Position numbers and translations under genes: made by a program. A stretch of DNA of 64,000 nucleotides from Misgurnus anguillicaudatus (Eukaryota > Chordata > Actinopteri > Cypriniformes > Cobitidae). The stretch lies in NCBI RefSeq assembly GCF_027580225.2, contig NC_073357.2, positions 43,176,001-43,240,000 of the forward strand. Reading direction: 5' to 3'. The notes under the pieces were generated by a model. It did no database searches. It had not been told where the DNA came from and saw only the letters and a list, made by a program, of their open reading frames with translations. Of the stretch, positions 47,930-60,891 are shown piece after piece; position 1 is the stretch's first letter; the number at the start of each line of letters is the position of its first letter.

Positions 47930-50285
47930 GTGAATTCAATAAACTGTAGTCATGCCACTATGCACAGTATTTGAGCTGTGATGTAATTACACAAGTTACC
48001 TTGCTTCATTCCCATCCGGACAGACATTTTGTTGTTTGACATGTTGTTTGATGGTGTTTGCATAGAATGCACAAATTGAGCCTGATTAAAACTCTGTTAA
48101 AACAATTCAAATTGTTGAAATAAATAGTTTGGTGTATCTTTTTTACCTAACATTGGTTATTGCTAATTACATACAGAGTAATTAATATACACTGTTAGCC
48201 TGGAGAAATTGAATCTACTTAAAGGGATAGTTTAAAAATTATTAGGAAAAAATATTTTGAAAGTATTGTGATAAATGGTGAAGAAAAGTTTGATAAATGA
48301 TTGTCATTAAACTTAAAGTTGATTTTGAATTACTCTGTCCAACATCTCCACTTAGTTAACTGAGTTGAAAAAAAAATTATATTTTTAATTAATGTATAAT
48401 TATAATTCTCTTAGTGTTATAAATGGTATTATAACACAAAACTCATGACTTAGTCAGTCATTAAATAAACTTGATTCTCCACTGAAACACAATACAATAC
48501 AATGTGCTGTTTATGTCAATAAACACTGATCACCTGAACGGGGACTTTCATTTACAAAAATGGTAATTTATCATTTTAAACTAAACAACATGAATAATAT
48601 TAGAGCATAAACCTCTATGACATTTTAACAAATATTTAAGTAGTTAAAGTTCTTATTAGTTCTTAATTCTGTAAAAAAGCTTAAATAATCGTAATATTCT
48701 GAGACAAAGGATTATGGGTGTTCCTTACAACATTCACTTGAATGTTTTAGTTTAATTAATTTTATACACTTAAAAGTTAAATGAACTAAGATTTTTAAGT
48801 AAATGTCCACAACTCAAAATATTAAGTGATGTTTACATCATGAAGACAATGTGTTAACAGTGTAGCATACTTTAAAAATAAATAAATTCAAACTAAAATT
48901 AAAGAGTCTGTAATTTGGCTTTACTGATACCAAAGATTTTCTTAAAATCAAAGTTTAAAACCTCTCAGAATGTCACCTGAGTAAAACTCCCCCAGCTGCT
49001 ACCCTGATTTGCATTTGTATAGCTCACAGCATGTTCATTTACATGTTAAAGCCTCCCCTAGAATTAGGGGAAGGGGGGACAACTTCCAAGCAAGACCCAC
49101 GTCAACTTCTGACAACTTACGGCAGTTTTCGGTGTTGGCTGCAAATTGTCGTGCGCAGTCGTAAATTTGGAGTTTCACAGCAATCTACAGTGCCACATTC
49201 TGACGAAAATTCCACTTTTCATGCAGTGTAACCCAATCCAATACCTAAACCTAACAGCTACATCAACTACCTAATTAGCTATTAATCAGTAGTAAATTAA
49301 GAGTTAACTGAGGCAAAAGTCATAGTTAATAATCAATAAGTGTTCCCCATACTAAAGTGTTCAATAACAACAGAGTCCTTCTAGAGTAGATTATTTCTGA
49401 TAACAAGCCAAAAACATAACAAGTAAATTACCTTAGTTCAAATCATAGTTTAAGCATATCAACCATTATACTGAGCTAAGTTACTGTGTAAAATTAATGT
49501 ATACAATGTGAGCTACAAATTTGCCTGGCAGCCAAATTCGTACAGCGGTGATCCATTCTCACTTCCTGTGTCTTTAGGAAACAAAACGGTTTAATTTTCA
49601 ACAAGGTATTTAGAAAATTTGGTCGATGACATGGTCTATACTCATTAAAGGCACGGATTATTTGTAAAAGAATCTTAGCATATTTTCTATATGGCTAGAC
49701 CGATATAACATACCGCTTACATATAAGAGAAATAAACAGCATACTTGTACTGTATATTGGTAAAAGATATTCAGTGAATACAATGTGTTATGAAAGTGCT
49801 ACTGTATGAAGCTTCTTTTTAAGCCTGTCACTTTTTGTGACAGCAGTCAATAAATTGCACGCTTGGTGGCAGACTGGATAAAGCTCATTAAAATAAAAGA
49901 ATCTACACACGTTCAATGTCATTTCACATTTTAAGAGAACAGAAAGAGTAAATGTTGTATATCACTAGAAAAGGCAAAATATTTTTGCAATATGTATTGA
50001 TTGCAAAGAACACTATACCAGCATTTTGCTGTTAGAATTTCAGGCTCTACTGACAATGTCTTATAATATCTCCCTATAGACACAGCATATAAGGCCCAAA
50101 TCCAGAGTCATGGGAAATATAGACACAGGCTTTTTGGACAGCTTTGGACCCATTTGTTAAAGAAGCGTAGGGGATTATCCAGATCAGGGTCCATTTGTTG
50201 GGGATATCTGAGCTGCTCCTAGATTCAGATCCCTCTAGGTCTTGGGCAAAATGTCACCAATATTGGGCATTGTGGTGGTATGAGA
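47930..50285. other. AT-rich interval, no gene seen
   Basis: No supported gene or RNA. cttaaagggatagttt at about 48218 resembles the tip of a dispersed teleost element but lacks a partner. A short palindrome cccctagaattagggg lies near 49056. The 66-aa frame at 49031 has no features. Confidence 0.5.
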
Positions 50286-50289
50286 ATTT

Positions 50290-50440
50290 GTACAGTCTTT
50301 GCTGCACGTCATTGAGGAGAATGGTTTGTTGGCTTGCGACTCCAACTCGATAGTCAACAGTGACATTTACTTCAATGTAAATTGTGGGGGTATTTGTTTG
50401 GTCCTCATTCAATCCTGATCACACACACAGTTGCATATCT
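50290..50440. repeat. Dispersed repeat, copy 1
   Basis: Contains cattgaggagaatggtttg and then ggtcctcattcaatcctgat followed by cacacacacag. The last ~46 bp recur almost exactly at 52773-52820, and the whole stretch resembles 59205-59335. Confidence 0.65.
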
Positions 50441-50610
50441 CAATAGGCTCTCTCTGAAATGATCAATATTACAGTTTTTCTTAATTGCTTTGACCTGGTT
50501 AAATAAACTAGGATCCACTCAGTTTTCATCATCACTATCTAAGCACAGCCAAAGACACGTCTTGCAAATGTGTTGACCCATTGGATTGACAAATTTTCCC
50601 TACCCTTTTG

Positions 50611-51910
50611 CAAAACAGTTAACACGGATGTCATTCAAGCAGTCCAAACTCCATTGTTTTAGCTTTGGTAACCAAACAGAAAACATATATTCCTAACTAT
50701 TAGAAACTACCTAGATCAGTATGAAATCACTGAAGCACCTGTTTGACACTCCTTAACACAAATCTTCAATTAGCAATCAGCCTGCAGGCCTGCATGTGCC
50801 AGGTCTGAAAATGTTTAGTGCTGAGCAGGAGGCGGCCATTGTAAACATGGTTGTGGCAAACAATGCCATAAGGCTGCATGAAATCAGGAAAGCAGTGATC
50901 GCAGATCAGGGCACATTTAGGAACATCAACAGCGTGAGCCTAAATAACCACGGACAGAGGAGTGCCAACATAACCATGTGTGCTGCCATCTCTAATGATG
51001 GTGTCCTATGCCATATCCCCTATTGGCCCATACAACACCAACCGTGTCATAACATTCCTAAATGCACTTCATGAGAGGCTAATCCCACCCGAGGAGAGAG
51101 GGCTGTTGAGGCCTGGCATGCCACTCTTCGTCATTTTCTGGGACAATGTGGCGTTCCACCACTCTCACCTTGTCAATAAGTGGTTTGGGGTACACCCTCG
51201 TATGATGATGCTGTTCCTCCCAGCACATTCCCCATTTTTGAATCCCATAGAGGAGTTTTTCAGTGCTTGGAGGTGGAAGGTTTATGATCACAGCCTTATG
51301 AGCAAATGCGCTTGCAATGACTGCTGCTTCCCAAGAAATAGGTGCAGAGGAATGTCAAGGTTGGATAAGGCACGCTAGAAAATTTTTCCCTAGGTGCATA
51401 ACAAGAGAGGATATTGAGTGTGATGTTAAGACAAAGAAGACTAAGTATCAATAGTGGCTATGTCTTACACTCCAATAGATTTTACTGTGTTTTGGTTTAC
51501 ATGGATTCTCTGTAATATTTACACTATTTCAGTTGTATTTCAGACATGGTTTGAAAAAAAATGAATGTCATGGAATCAATAGAAAATGCATCAAAGTATT
51601 TCTTATTCTGGAGCCAATTCTTTGCAAAAAGGTAAATTTGACACAACCTACGTAAATAGAAAGACAACAAATGGCGATAGGCTACATGGACAGGCAATGG
51701 TGCACTGATTTGCACTGAGTATTTTTTATTTTGTTGTACACTGTGTAATGATTGACTGAAAGAGCTTGTATGCAAGTTGTGTTGTTTGAAGGCTTTTTTG
51801 CTAATTTTGCTATTGTTGCAATGTTTTGGCGCAGTTAGAGTCTTTTGTAAACAAAATGTGTCATTTTGACCATGAGTGCCACTGTTTAGGCCTGTGTGTT
51901 AACTGTTTTG
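50611..51910. mobile_element. IS630-like (Tc1/mariner superfamily) element, decayed
   Basis: Perfect 15-bp inverted repeats caaaacagttaacac (50611-50625) and gtgttaactgttttg (51896-51910) bracket a transposase pseudogene. They may be subterminal, since related text (acagtttttcttaattgc) starts near 50472. The true outer ends are not fixed. Confidence 0.65.
50796..51455 (+). pseudogene. IS630-like DDE transposase relic
   Basis: The first part has an HTH-type N-terminus (FSAEQEAAIVNMVVANNAIR). Then comes an abrupt join to ITMCAAISNDGVLCHIPY, a frameshift near 51,025, and FVIFWDNVAFHHSHLVNKWF (second catalytic Asp) plus AHSPFLNPIEEFFSAWRWKV (third acidic residue, Glu). A second frameshift near 51,300 leads to a tail including HARKFFPRCITREDIECDV. 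The segment that should carry the first catalytic Asp is missing, so it is inactive. It lies within the inverted repeats at 50611 and 51910. Confidence 0.8.
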
Positions 51911-52189
51911 AAAATGTGGAATTTAAGTTGATTATTAAGGATTATGTGAGACACTTATCCAAATCAACTTACAGGAAATTAGATTATAGATAATCAATAA
52001 ATGTTCTAAAAACATGCTTGTTATGGGAATCAATCCTATGACCTTAGTATTTCTAATGCCAAACTCTACCTCCTCTATAAAAACAATATGCCCTACCAAC
52101 AGAAATAAAAACACAAACCAATCTGAACCCATTTAATGAAAAGGTGAAATACTGGCTGAAACAAAACCAAATCTGCGATCACTGATTAT

Positions 52190-52420
52190 GTCATTGTTAC
52201 TTTATTTATTGTTATTTTATTGTTTTATTGTTGTTTCTGCTGTTTGTCTTGGCTTTATTGGTGGTGGTGATACATGTAGCCTAACCAGGGACAGGGGTTG
52301 GAAGTTAGCTTCAGCTAGAAACCCTATGTGCAACACATCGGTTCAAGTTACTGTAACCTGTTACAAATGTGTTCTTCTGCGTTGTCCCTGACTAATAAAC
52401 AAATAAATAAAATGTACATA
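52190..52420 (+). mobile_element. LINE-like 3' end with (AAAT)n tail
   Basis: The text runs ttgttattttattgtttt, then gttgtccctgactaataaac and aaataaataaaatg at the end. A 3'-UTR fragment ending in a simple A-rich tail fits a 5'-truncated LINE. I cannot fix the clade, and it has no coding capacity. Confidence 0.5.
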
Positions 52421-52772
52421 TACATACGACTCAAATTTTAAAAGTTTAAGGTCACTTTTTACACATTTCAGAATAATAGTTAACTCTTCAAAAGTATGGT
52501 AATAGCAAATGTAATTATGGCAATTATGTTGTTACTAAAAAAATCCAAAATGAACCAAAACAATGTAATTTTAGCATCTTCAGAGTAACAACAACTTCCC
52601 TGGAATTTGCTATTGGCACGATTTTAAAAAAAATATTGAAGGAATTTCCATCATTACTGGCTCTTATTAGCTGTTTTTCTCCATTATTTAAGTCCAAGTC
52701 ATCTAAAACAATGTAAAAGAAATAAACATGCTGGTGCAATTATAGTATATACATTGTATACTGTGTGTGTGG

Positions 52773-52820
52773 GGGGTATTTGTTTGGTCCTCATTCAATC
52801 CTGATCACACACACAGATAG
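52773..52820. repeat. Dispersed repeat, copy 2 (short)
   Basis: gggggtatttgtttggtcct and attcaatcctgatcacac followed by acacag, almost identical to 50386-50432 in direct orientation. Only this part of the repeat is present. Confidence 0.8.
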
Positions 52821-52946
52821 TCCAGGGTCTGCTAAAAGTGTTTAGGATAGATTATCACATTTATTAAACGTTCTGTTTAAACTACAGCTTACAATCACAG
52901 TTTTAATAAAGTATGTATGAATATGAACAAGCAGCTCTCAATAGTG

Positions 52947-53060
52947 CAGGGCTCCAGACAAAAAAATACCAAAAAGCCACTTGCTCCTATGAGGCAAAAA
53001 ACAGGCACCAAATAATTTTTTAAGTGCCACATTTGGATGAACTTAATTTTAATAGTTTGC
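52947..53060 (+). mobile_element. hAT-like left end fragment
   Basis: Starts cagggctccagacaaaaaaa, a tip form known in teleost hAT families. No inverse end (gtctggagccctg) is seen in the next kilobase. Confidence 0.4.
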
Positions 53061-56000
53061 CTTTTATGCCTATGAAATTACCTGTTTTAATATTTAGTGT
53101 TTAAAAGTGTTGCATTTTTATTAATTACCATTTGAATAACCATAGTTTTAATCCAAATGCCATGGTTAAACTATGTGGTGAAAATATAGTAAATGTCCTC
53201 ACTATTTCTCTCGCCGCTGAAGAACAAATTTTAATTTGTTGTGTTTAATTATCATTCATCAGCCATGAATCCACTTAAATCCAGTAAGTTTTAAAACATA
53301 ATGTAGCATTTTTACTGACAGATGATCCTTTGTCGTTCTCTTTTTTCACACAGCTGGAGTTGCTTGTTTATTAGCAGATGTTTCATCAGCACTGACGCTT
53401 AACAAAAATTGTAATTGTTTAAAAGTCTGATATTTTCTGTCTTGACATATTGCTTTTCTGGCATGGATCCTCATTTTATTACGTCAACACAACAAACAGT
53501 GTTGTAAAAGGCTACTGCTGTACACAAAACAAGCACAATAAACGTTAAAGCAATCAAATTTGAAATGCAGTGTGTTTTACGATTTGGGGCTTTACTTAAC
53601 CAACATTATGTTTCTTGGGTCTGCGCCATTCCTGTGAAGGCATACAAACCAGCATGCATTTACTTGTTGCTTAGTGCCAGTTGTGTAGACGTAAGCTAAG
53701 ACAGAAATGCACAGGTGCTGTGCAATTTGACTATATCTATTGATTTATGACTATGTGCATTTAATCTGTGAAGATTACATAAACTTTGGCAGCAAACGAA
53801 GCGTCGATATGGTAAAACATAACCCGCCAAACTCACGATTTGACATTGTTTCCACAACAACAGGACGTGATTTTCATAATTTCATTCACCGCAACCCTGA
53901 CCTTGCAGATCCTCTCACCCACATTTTCAAAAACGCATAGGCTACGAATCACAATGATTTCTTTTTTTGGATTCAAAACTACCAATTTCAATAAAAGGAA
54001 CGTTTACATACCTTAAAACATTCAGACATACTGCTTCATATCAAAAAGTTTTTAAGATCACGAAGAATGTCAAGTGACCCTTAAAGTTTACAGTAAATGG
54101 TTGGGTATACATTTCAGTTCCATTTAGTATCTGTGAACCCATGACATTGCTGTTGTTCACAACATATTTTACCAAATTATCTTTGAAAGTGTCCAGTTAT
54201 ATGTTATATTTTCATTTGAAATGTTTTGGTGTTTTAGTGTTGGCTTATATTTGTAGCTTCACTGAGTATAATTTTGTTTCCCTATACAATACACATACAG
54301 ACATCAACAGACAAGATGTATGTGTATAAATGTTAATCTTTAATTGTGTGCCAACTTTAAACGAACGCTCTCTGCAATGGAGAAGAACATGATTGTTCTA
54401 TTATCTGTCTGAGGGAAATTGCTATCATGACTGCTCGTCCTACCTTCTCCTTGCCTTGTCTAATGGGACCACAGAGTGATTTTGCTCCCTCCAAGACAGT
54501 GCGTTTGATAGAGAGATAGCAGAAGAGCGCTTTCTCCAAACACAGTCTTTTTTCATTAAACTGCTAATCTAAAATCAATCAAGCAAAACAGATTCACTGA
54601 TTTTACCTCTTTCTTTGCATCACCTATAGACCCCCTCTCTTCAATTACCTTCTTTAAGGAAAGAGAAAAGAGTTTAAGTTTTGTCATCCTTATGCTATCA
54701 TTTCACTGGTTTCACAGCTTAAGTTGTTCAGTCAACATGTAAATTTAAAAGTAGATCACCGAAGTCCACTGCTTAATATGTATGACTCTAATCAATTGAA
54801 ACGTATGACCTCCCCCCCATCTCTCTCTCTCTCTTTCTCCCATACACTTTATCCATCAGAACCGGTGAGTGATGCCTGCCAAAAGCTATTCATTAGCCTG
54901 CTGCTGTTTTGCTGACAGGCATCTGGAGTATTGCCCAGACCTGCTCAGAATCAAAACATTTCCTTAAGAAGCTTATCTGTGTAAAATTAATTGCAAATAA
55001 ATCGGACATCCCCTGTTCTGTCCATGTCCTCTGACATGAAAATCACTTCTGTTCTCTGGAAGTAATGACATTTTTACCTAAAAGTAGGCAAAAAGTTTTG
55101 GTGTATGTTTTTGGACACTGTGAATTGATTTTCTGCAGTTATACCAGGTTTAAAGTGAGCGAGAGCTAGTGCCATTTTAGCACATAAGTCACATGGATTA
55201 CATGACAACTATATGTTTACATGCACACTCGAATTGCAATTATCTAACAAAATCTCATTGCAATACATGTTCACCAAACTCTGTGATTAAACTCTGTGGC
55301 ATCCTAGACAATCTCAGTTACAGCGGCATTGCCATTTCTGTGATTATCACGGCACTATAACCATAAGACATACATAAAAAGTTGTTTTTTATATAAATAT
55401 ATTAAAGAAGTAGCCAGTAACAAAACTGTATCTGAGTGGATCATTTGTGCTGTGCATAGGGGCATGTTAATAATGGCACAATTTTTACTCTAATTATTGA
55501 AAATAATCACATTGTGCACAAATAAACGTAGTCATTCAGTAACGTATGAAGCGTGGAGAGAGTCACTATATAAAATGCTATTATACTGTAGGTCAACAAT
55601 CAAAACAATAACATAAATTAAGAACATAAGAGTAATATAAATATTTTATACATTTTCGGGGAACTATTATTTTAATTTCACAGCATAAAATAAGTTGTTT
55701 CAACTTATGGTTGGGTTTGTACATATTTGACCCAACCATGGGTGTAAACAACCCAGTATTTCTTAACGTGTACCCTACATTACATTACTTTGGTGCAACA
55801 AATACTAACTACAAACTATCATTGAGAAACAGACCAATAATCGAATCAACTGTCAGTCAACTTCATCGAGACCACAAGCGTGTCGACCCGTTTCTTCAAC
55901 CTTCTCAGAATGTATTTTTTATAAAGCCATAAGTGACAGTTATCGACCATGTGTTCATCACATCTATGAGCACCGTCACCCTTCTTCTCCTATCACCTGC

Positions 56001-56395
56001 ACCCATCACTGTCATGACTCTGAAGTCCTCTCCAACCTGTGAGCTGCTGGACTTTAGCATTTTTCTTTCTTGACACATTTTTTACCCGCAACATGAATTT
56101 CTTGAAACCTTTTCTCAGATGAAACCATCCACAATAATCATGCCGTAAATAAATAAATAAATAATATATCACATCTGTAAAGCAGCCTCATCTTTGGCCT
56201 CTTGCTTTGTGAAAATGTTTTGCAGATACATTCCAATCAGTTTATCGTGTTTTGTGTGGTTGCCTTGGAAACTGGTAGCTCTTTCAACCTTTTTTTATTG
56301 ACAAGATGGCAAGCTGAGTAATCGGTCCATATAAGCACAGCTTTCCACATAGCAAGAGAAGCAACAGACATATTAGATTTGTGAGTCTTCAGTTT
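53061..56395. other. AT-rich interval, no gene supported
   Basis: No coherent gene. A CT microsatellite lies at 54818-54840 and an (AAAT)n run at about 56146-56165. A short inverted repeat ggttgggt/acccaacc occurs near 55710-55737. The frames at 53740, 54724 and 55711 show no domain or splice support. Confidence 0.5.
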
Positions 56396-56440
56396 TGAAT
56401 TCTAATCTATATACTGTTTATCTATATCTATATGTGTATA

Positions 56441-56735
56441 TATACACACACACACATTCTAGTGTCCATATTTTTTGGAGACTTTCCATAGACGTAATGC
56501 ATTTTTACTGTACAAACTGTATATTCTATTCCCTAACCCAAACCCAAACCCCAACCATCAAAGAAAACGTTGTACCTTAGATTTTCAATAAACATCATTC
56601 TGTTTGATTTATAAACTTGTTTCCTTATGGGGACCTCAAAATGTCCCCACAAGGTCACAAATTTACTGATATTCCTATCTTTGTGGGGACCAATATTGTC
56701 ATGAAAATTACCAGGTACACACACATACACGGTAT
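56441..56735. mobile_element. Hairpin-rich teleost interspersed element, copy 2
   Basis: Collinear with 18199-18473 (ccatagacgtaatgcattt; ctgtttgatttataaacttg; caaggtcacaaa), with the tggggac/gtcccca hairpin partly lost. A short CA run precedes it and cacacacatacac follows, as in copy 1. Confidence 0.75.
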
Positions 56736-56997
56736 ATCTGAGAAGCTGAGATGAAAAAGCTGATAAATGTCACTTCCGTCAAAAATGAGACAATGATCTT
56801 ATCCAAATGCTCTTGGCACGTATTATACTCTTTCGCTTTATATACATATTTAAATTGAGTTGTTTCAACTGGCAGATCTTTTAAATGCAACAAAAAAGTT
56901 TCTGCAAAGGCCTCCAAGTCCATGGAAAACGAATTGGATGAACGAATGCATTAGTTTTCAACTGTTGAGTTTTTTTAACTGGATAATGGAGGTATAC

Positions 56998-57651
56998 CAG
57001 GGCTAGTTCTAAATTTTTGGAGGCCCTAGGCAAAATTTATCTTGGAGGCCCCTCACACCCCTCTAATTTTAAGAATAATTTCTTTTTCTATCCTGTAAGA
57101 AATCATTTAAGCACTGCTGTTATCAAACTTGTTTTTCCCCATTACTTTTTTTTATCAAGTTAACCAATGTTAAAATTTAATTAGAAATTATAGAAAACCA
57201 CACGTGTTAAACATTTTAAGCCAGGTAAAATCTGTTGTTGTTGTGGATGCAGTCATTTATTAAAATACCCACAGTTTGTGGGATAACACAAGATAACAGT
57301 TTTGCTTTCTCCAAGGAGTAAAATTAAAATGATAACACTACATTGCAAAAACCCAACCCATACCGAAGGTCTACTAAATCTATCTAATGTCATACAGTGT
57401 ATGTTTTGATGCTATTAAGGTTTCATCTACATGTTTGGTGTCATTTTAAAGGTCATGATGCGGTGGTTAAAAAGGTCTAATTTCTATAATTCTAAGATAA
57501 ATTATTCTTTAATCGCTACTAAAATGGCCAAAACATCTTAATTTTTGCTTGTTTTAGCAAAAATGTGTAATCATTTTGAGCCATCTTGAGGCCCCTTGGA
57601 ATTCTGCTGAGGCCCCACTGTGGGCCCCGACCCCCTTGTTGGGAAACACTG
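56998..57651. mobile_element. Degenerate hAT-like element(s)
   Basis: The right tip on the minus strand is cagtgtttcccaacaagggg followed by gtcggggcccacagtggggc, typical of Charlie-like tips. The left tip cagggctagttctaaat differs, so this may be two fragments. Both sides carry ggaggccc/gaggcccc motifs. Target duplication not found. Confidence 0.5.
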
Positions 57652-59204
57652 ACCTATAAAAGCTATTTAAAACAAATTACTTTTTACCACGACAATTAAG
57701 ACTATTTCATGAAGCTAAATGATACAATGCCAGCACAGAAAATGTGATAAAACTCACTAAAACAAACCAAACAATTTTAAGAATTTATTGATGTAGGCAT
57801 GGAAAAGGCAAATCTGACATGTTGTGAACGCATCATTTATCTCTCAGAAATGAGGATCATTCTTAATGGAAAGTTTAAATGCCAGCTTTCTTAGTTTTTT
57901 GGGGGGGTTGTTTTATTGTTTCAAATGTTAAGGTCAAAGGAAAAACTTTTTAAAAAGTGCCAAGCTAAACTGAAATAAACCTGAAATATCTCTGGAAGTA
58001 CAGGTAACATTTTAAAAATAGATTTATGAATATTTATGGGTATACAGAAAAAAATCGAGCACAAAAACATAAATAACAAGGCAAAGGGTAAATTAAGGTG
58101 AGTGGAATAAAAATGGAAAAACTTTTTCAATACAAATCAGTGATAGCATGAGTGAAATATACGGTACTGTAAATGAAAGTTTCAGGAGATCTGTTTCAGC
58201 AATTAACATTAAATAATCATCAAAATTCAATTTAATTAACATAGCTATATACGTTTGTTTGATCATCATTATTATTATATATTATAGGGTTCAGCTTGAT
58301 AAATTTGAGTAAATTGTGAAATTGTGAAAATAGAATATGATGCCTTCTCATAAGGTTCCAAATAATGTTATTTCTTTGGTAGAGCAATTTGATGTATTTA
58401 AAACTCCTGTAGCTACTTTTTATGCTAGATCAATTTTTTGAGTTTATCTCAACAAAAACCCTCAAATGTGCCAACAAAGAATGAGGTTCAGAGAGCCCTT
58501 TTTTGATTCATTCAGAAATTGCCAAGGACAGTGAATGTTTGTTTGGGGACGTTTTAGAGACCTCACATAAACACAAGAAGTACAGCTTGAGAGTGCAATC
58601 ACAACCTCCCAATCCACCAATCAATCTCTGCCAAGCTTTCAGTATTTAACCCCTGACAGCAGTAATATTCTGGCGATGAGACGGATATTTCAAAAATGAG
58701 GGTCCAGCACACATCGGGATATTACGAGAGATGAGGGAGAAAGCAGAGCTGTGGGGAGGTCTGAGTCAGGGGAAGATCAGACTGCTCTGTGCTTTCCAAA
58801 GGCACCACACTCTGAGAGCTGCATACTAATGAGGAACACAAGACATTTATGAGGGTTGATTATCACGGTGCACATAGCTGATTCAAAGACATATAGGAGA
58901 AAGACAGTAGGGAGGGCAAGAAATCAAATATTTCAGTTCCAGGACGTGGACAGTAAGATTAGATTAAGGCAGTAAAATATCCAATATAATATGGATATCC
59001 ACCGCACTGCTGCTTGTAGGGTTTTGTGGTATAGTTCATAGCATAACTATAGGTTTGTGTAGGAACAATGTATATATAAATATATATAGTTTATCTGATC
59101 ATTCTTTTAGGACATTAAATAGTCAATATAAGATCCTTCCAGATCTCATGTAAAATGTCACTTAATATTTGTGCAATATAAGAATATGAAGGGTATGGGC
59201 TGTG
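57652..59204. other. Interval without a supported gene
   Basis: No gene, tRNA or clear transposon end. Positions 58,550-58,880 are less AT-rich and not visibly repetitive (gagacggatatttcaaaaat; ctgagagctgcatactaatg), so they could be conserved non-coding DNA; this cannot be judged from one sequence. Confidence 0.4.
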
Positions 59205-59335
59205 CCTCATTGAAGAGATTGGTTTGCTGGTTCGATAGACCCACACCGAATCAAAGTTGACATTTTCCTCAGCACTTCATGCATTCACCTGGTCCTCAGG
59301 CAATCCTGGTGGACACATAATTGCACATTTCAGTT
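59205..59335. repeat. Dispersed repeat, copy 3 (diverged)
   Basis: cattgaagagattggtttg, gttgacatttt, ctggtcctcaggcaatcctg and aattgcacatttca follow the order seen at 50290-50460, with many substitutions. Confidence 0.5.
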
Positions 59336-59355
59336 TACTCACATTTCAGTTGCAC

Positions 59356-59395
59356 TTAAAGGGATAGTTCACCCAAAAATGAAAATTCTGGATAA
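59356..59395 (+). mobile_element. Tip of a dispersed teleost MITE
   Basis: ttaaagggatagttcaccca followed by aaaatgaaaattctg, a very common fish repeat start that begins at TTAA. Only the first ~40 bp are recognisable here. Confidence 0.55.
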
Positions 59396-59659
59396 ATTTA
59401 AGTCACCAGTTGTCATATCCTGTGAACAGCAGTGTTACAGCGGGGGCAACACATGCACATATATCCCATACGGAAAAAAAAATGTTAATTTAACATTTTT
59501 TTGCAAAATGTCACCATGTATTTCAATTGTGACTGATCTTAGGACCTGAGTTTCTCAAAAGCAGCCTGTATATTAGTGTGTGTTGTCTGAGAAATGACTT
59601 AATTCTGATTTAAGTGTACAACATACATTTTAATTTATTTCTTTTTTGCGTTCATTATT

Positions 59660-60440
59660 TTCATTACTCTTTAAAGCTGCCCTAACACATGCTGTTTCTG
59701 CATACTGTATATGATGTTAATCTGGAGTACCTATAGAGTAGTACTACATTCTTTATATCTCCAAAGAGTCTTTAGTTTAATCAGATTTACAAACGACAGA
59801 TCAGTTTTAGCAAATCCTTCCGATAACGATGGAAGGAGGAGTTACGAGCTGCGGGAGGAGCGAGTCACGATAGAAGAAACAGACTGGATAACTTATGATT
59901 CACTACATGTTCATGTCGTTTACATTATATGCACTTACACGGCGATATCCAACATAAGACAGAAGTTTTACTTACCGCATGCAATGCATGACCCAGTTGG
60001 TACTTTTTAACTAAATCCAGCATTAAACAAACACACACGCAAAACTCCGCTCCTACAGCGGATTAACAAATTATATCCATTGTTTCCATAATGGCTGGCT
60101 TTCTGCTCATTACATCCAAAATCACACTTCTTCTTTTGGGCCATTGTTGAGTCTTGATATAAAACAAAGCTGTCACGTGAAGTGATGCCTGTGATTTTTA
60201 GCGTCCTTGGTTCTCGCTCTCCTGCTCATTGACGTGTGGGCGTGGTTTTCAGGGGGAAGTGCCCATAAAAATAAATGAGATGTATGGCTTAGCCCTGATA
60301 CGTCAGCTGGACCTGTATTCGAAAAAAACTTTCTGAAACTTTTACGAACCCTGGCAAAGTGCATTTGGCACAGAAATTCTCAGTAACACGTCCAACTGCT
60401 TTTTTGACACTTTGCCTATGTTTAGCATGACTGTGTAAAC
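59660..60440. mobile_element. Interspersed non-coding element (family unassigned)
   Basis: From ttaaagctgccctaacacat to about 60,440. The text ggagtacctatagagtagta and tgacgtgtgggcgtggtttt is of a kind I recall as repeated in fish genomes. Neither clean terminal repeats nor coding capacity is seen, so the limits are approximate. Confidence 0.4.
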
Positions 60441-60891
60441 TGCTCTTAAACTGTGTAAATAAGTCAGAATGTATGAAATACAGTTGAACCCCACCGTTAA
60501 TATTATGTTGGATGGTGTATTGTCTTTGTAAGTACAGCTAAGAAAATGTCTTAATCCTAAGATTTTCACAGCACAATGTGAAGAAGCTTTGTATAATAAC
60601 ATATGCTAAATCTATATGAAGTCAGTCTATAAGAACCCTATGAGAAACTATGGTAACTATTGTTACTATAGTTATTATCTAACATTCACTGACCAAGACT
60701 CCATCTCCATCACTCCTTTAATTGACAAGTTGGTGGCCCTGTTAATTTGTTTTAAATTTTGTTCATCATGTTTTGGCTTAAAAAGTCTCTCTTTACCTGC
60801 TGATTACACTGTTCCCATGCTTGATGATGCAATGAAAGCTCCACCAGTTGACATGTGTAAATTAACTTGCTTAATCAGTTTGAGCCTTTAA

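Noticed and set aside
54818..54900. Mini-exon between tttatccatcag and gtgagtg near 54,860
   Set aside because: It would be only about 5 nt long and joins to no other exon; the pyrimidine tract is a CT microsatellite.
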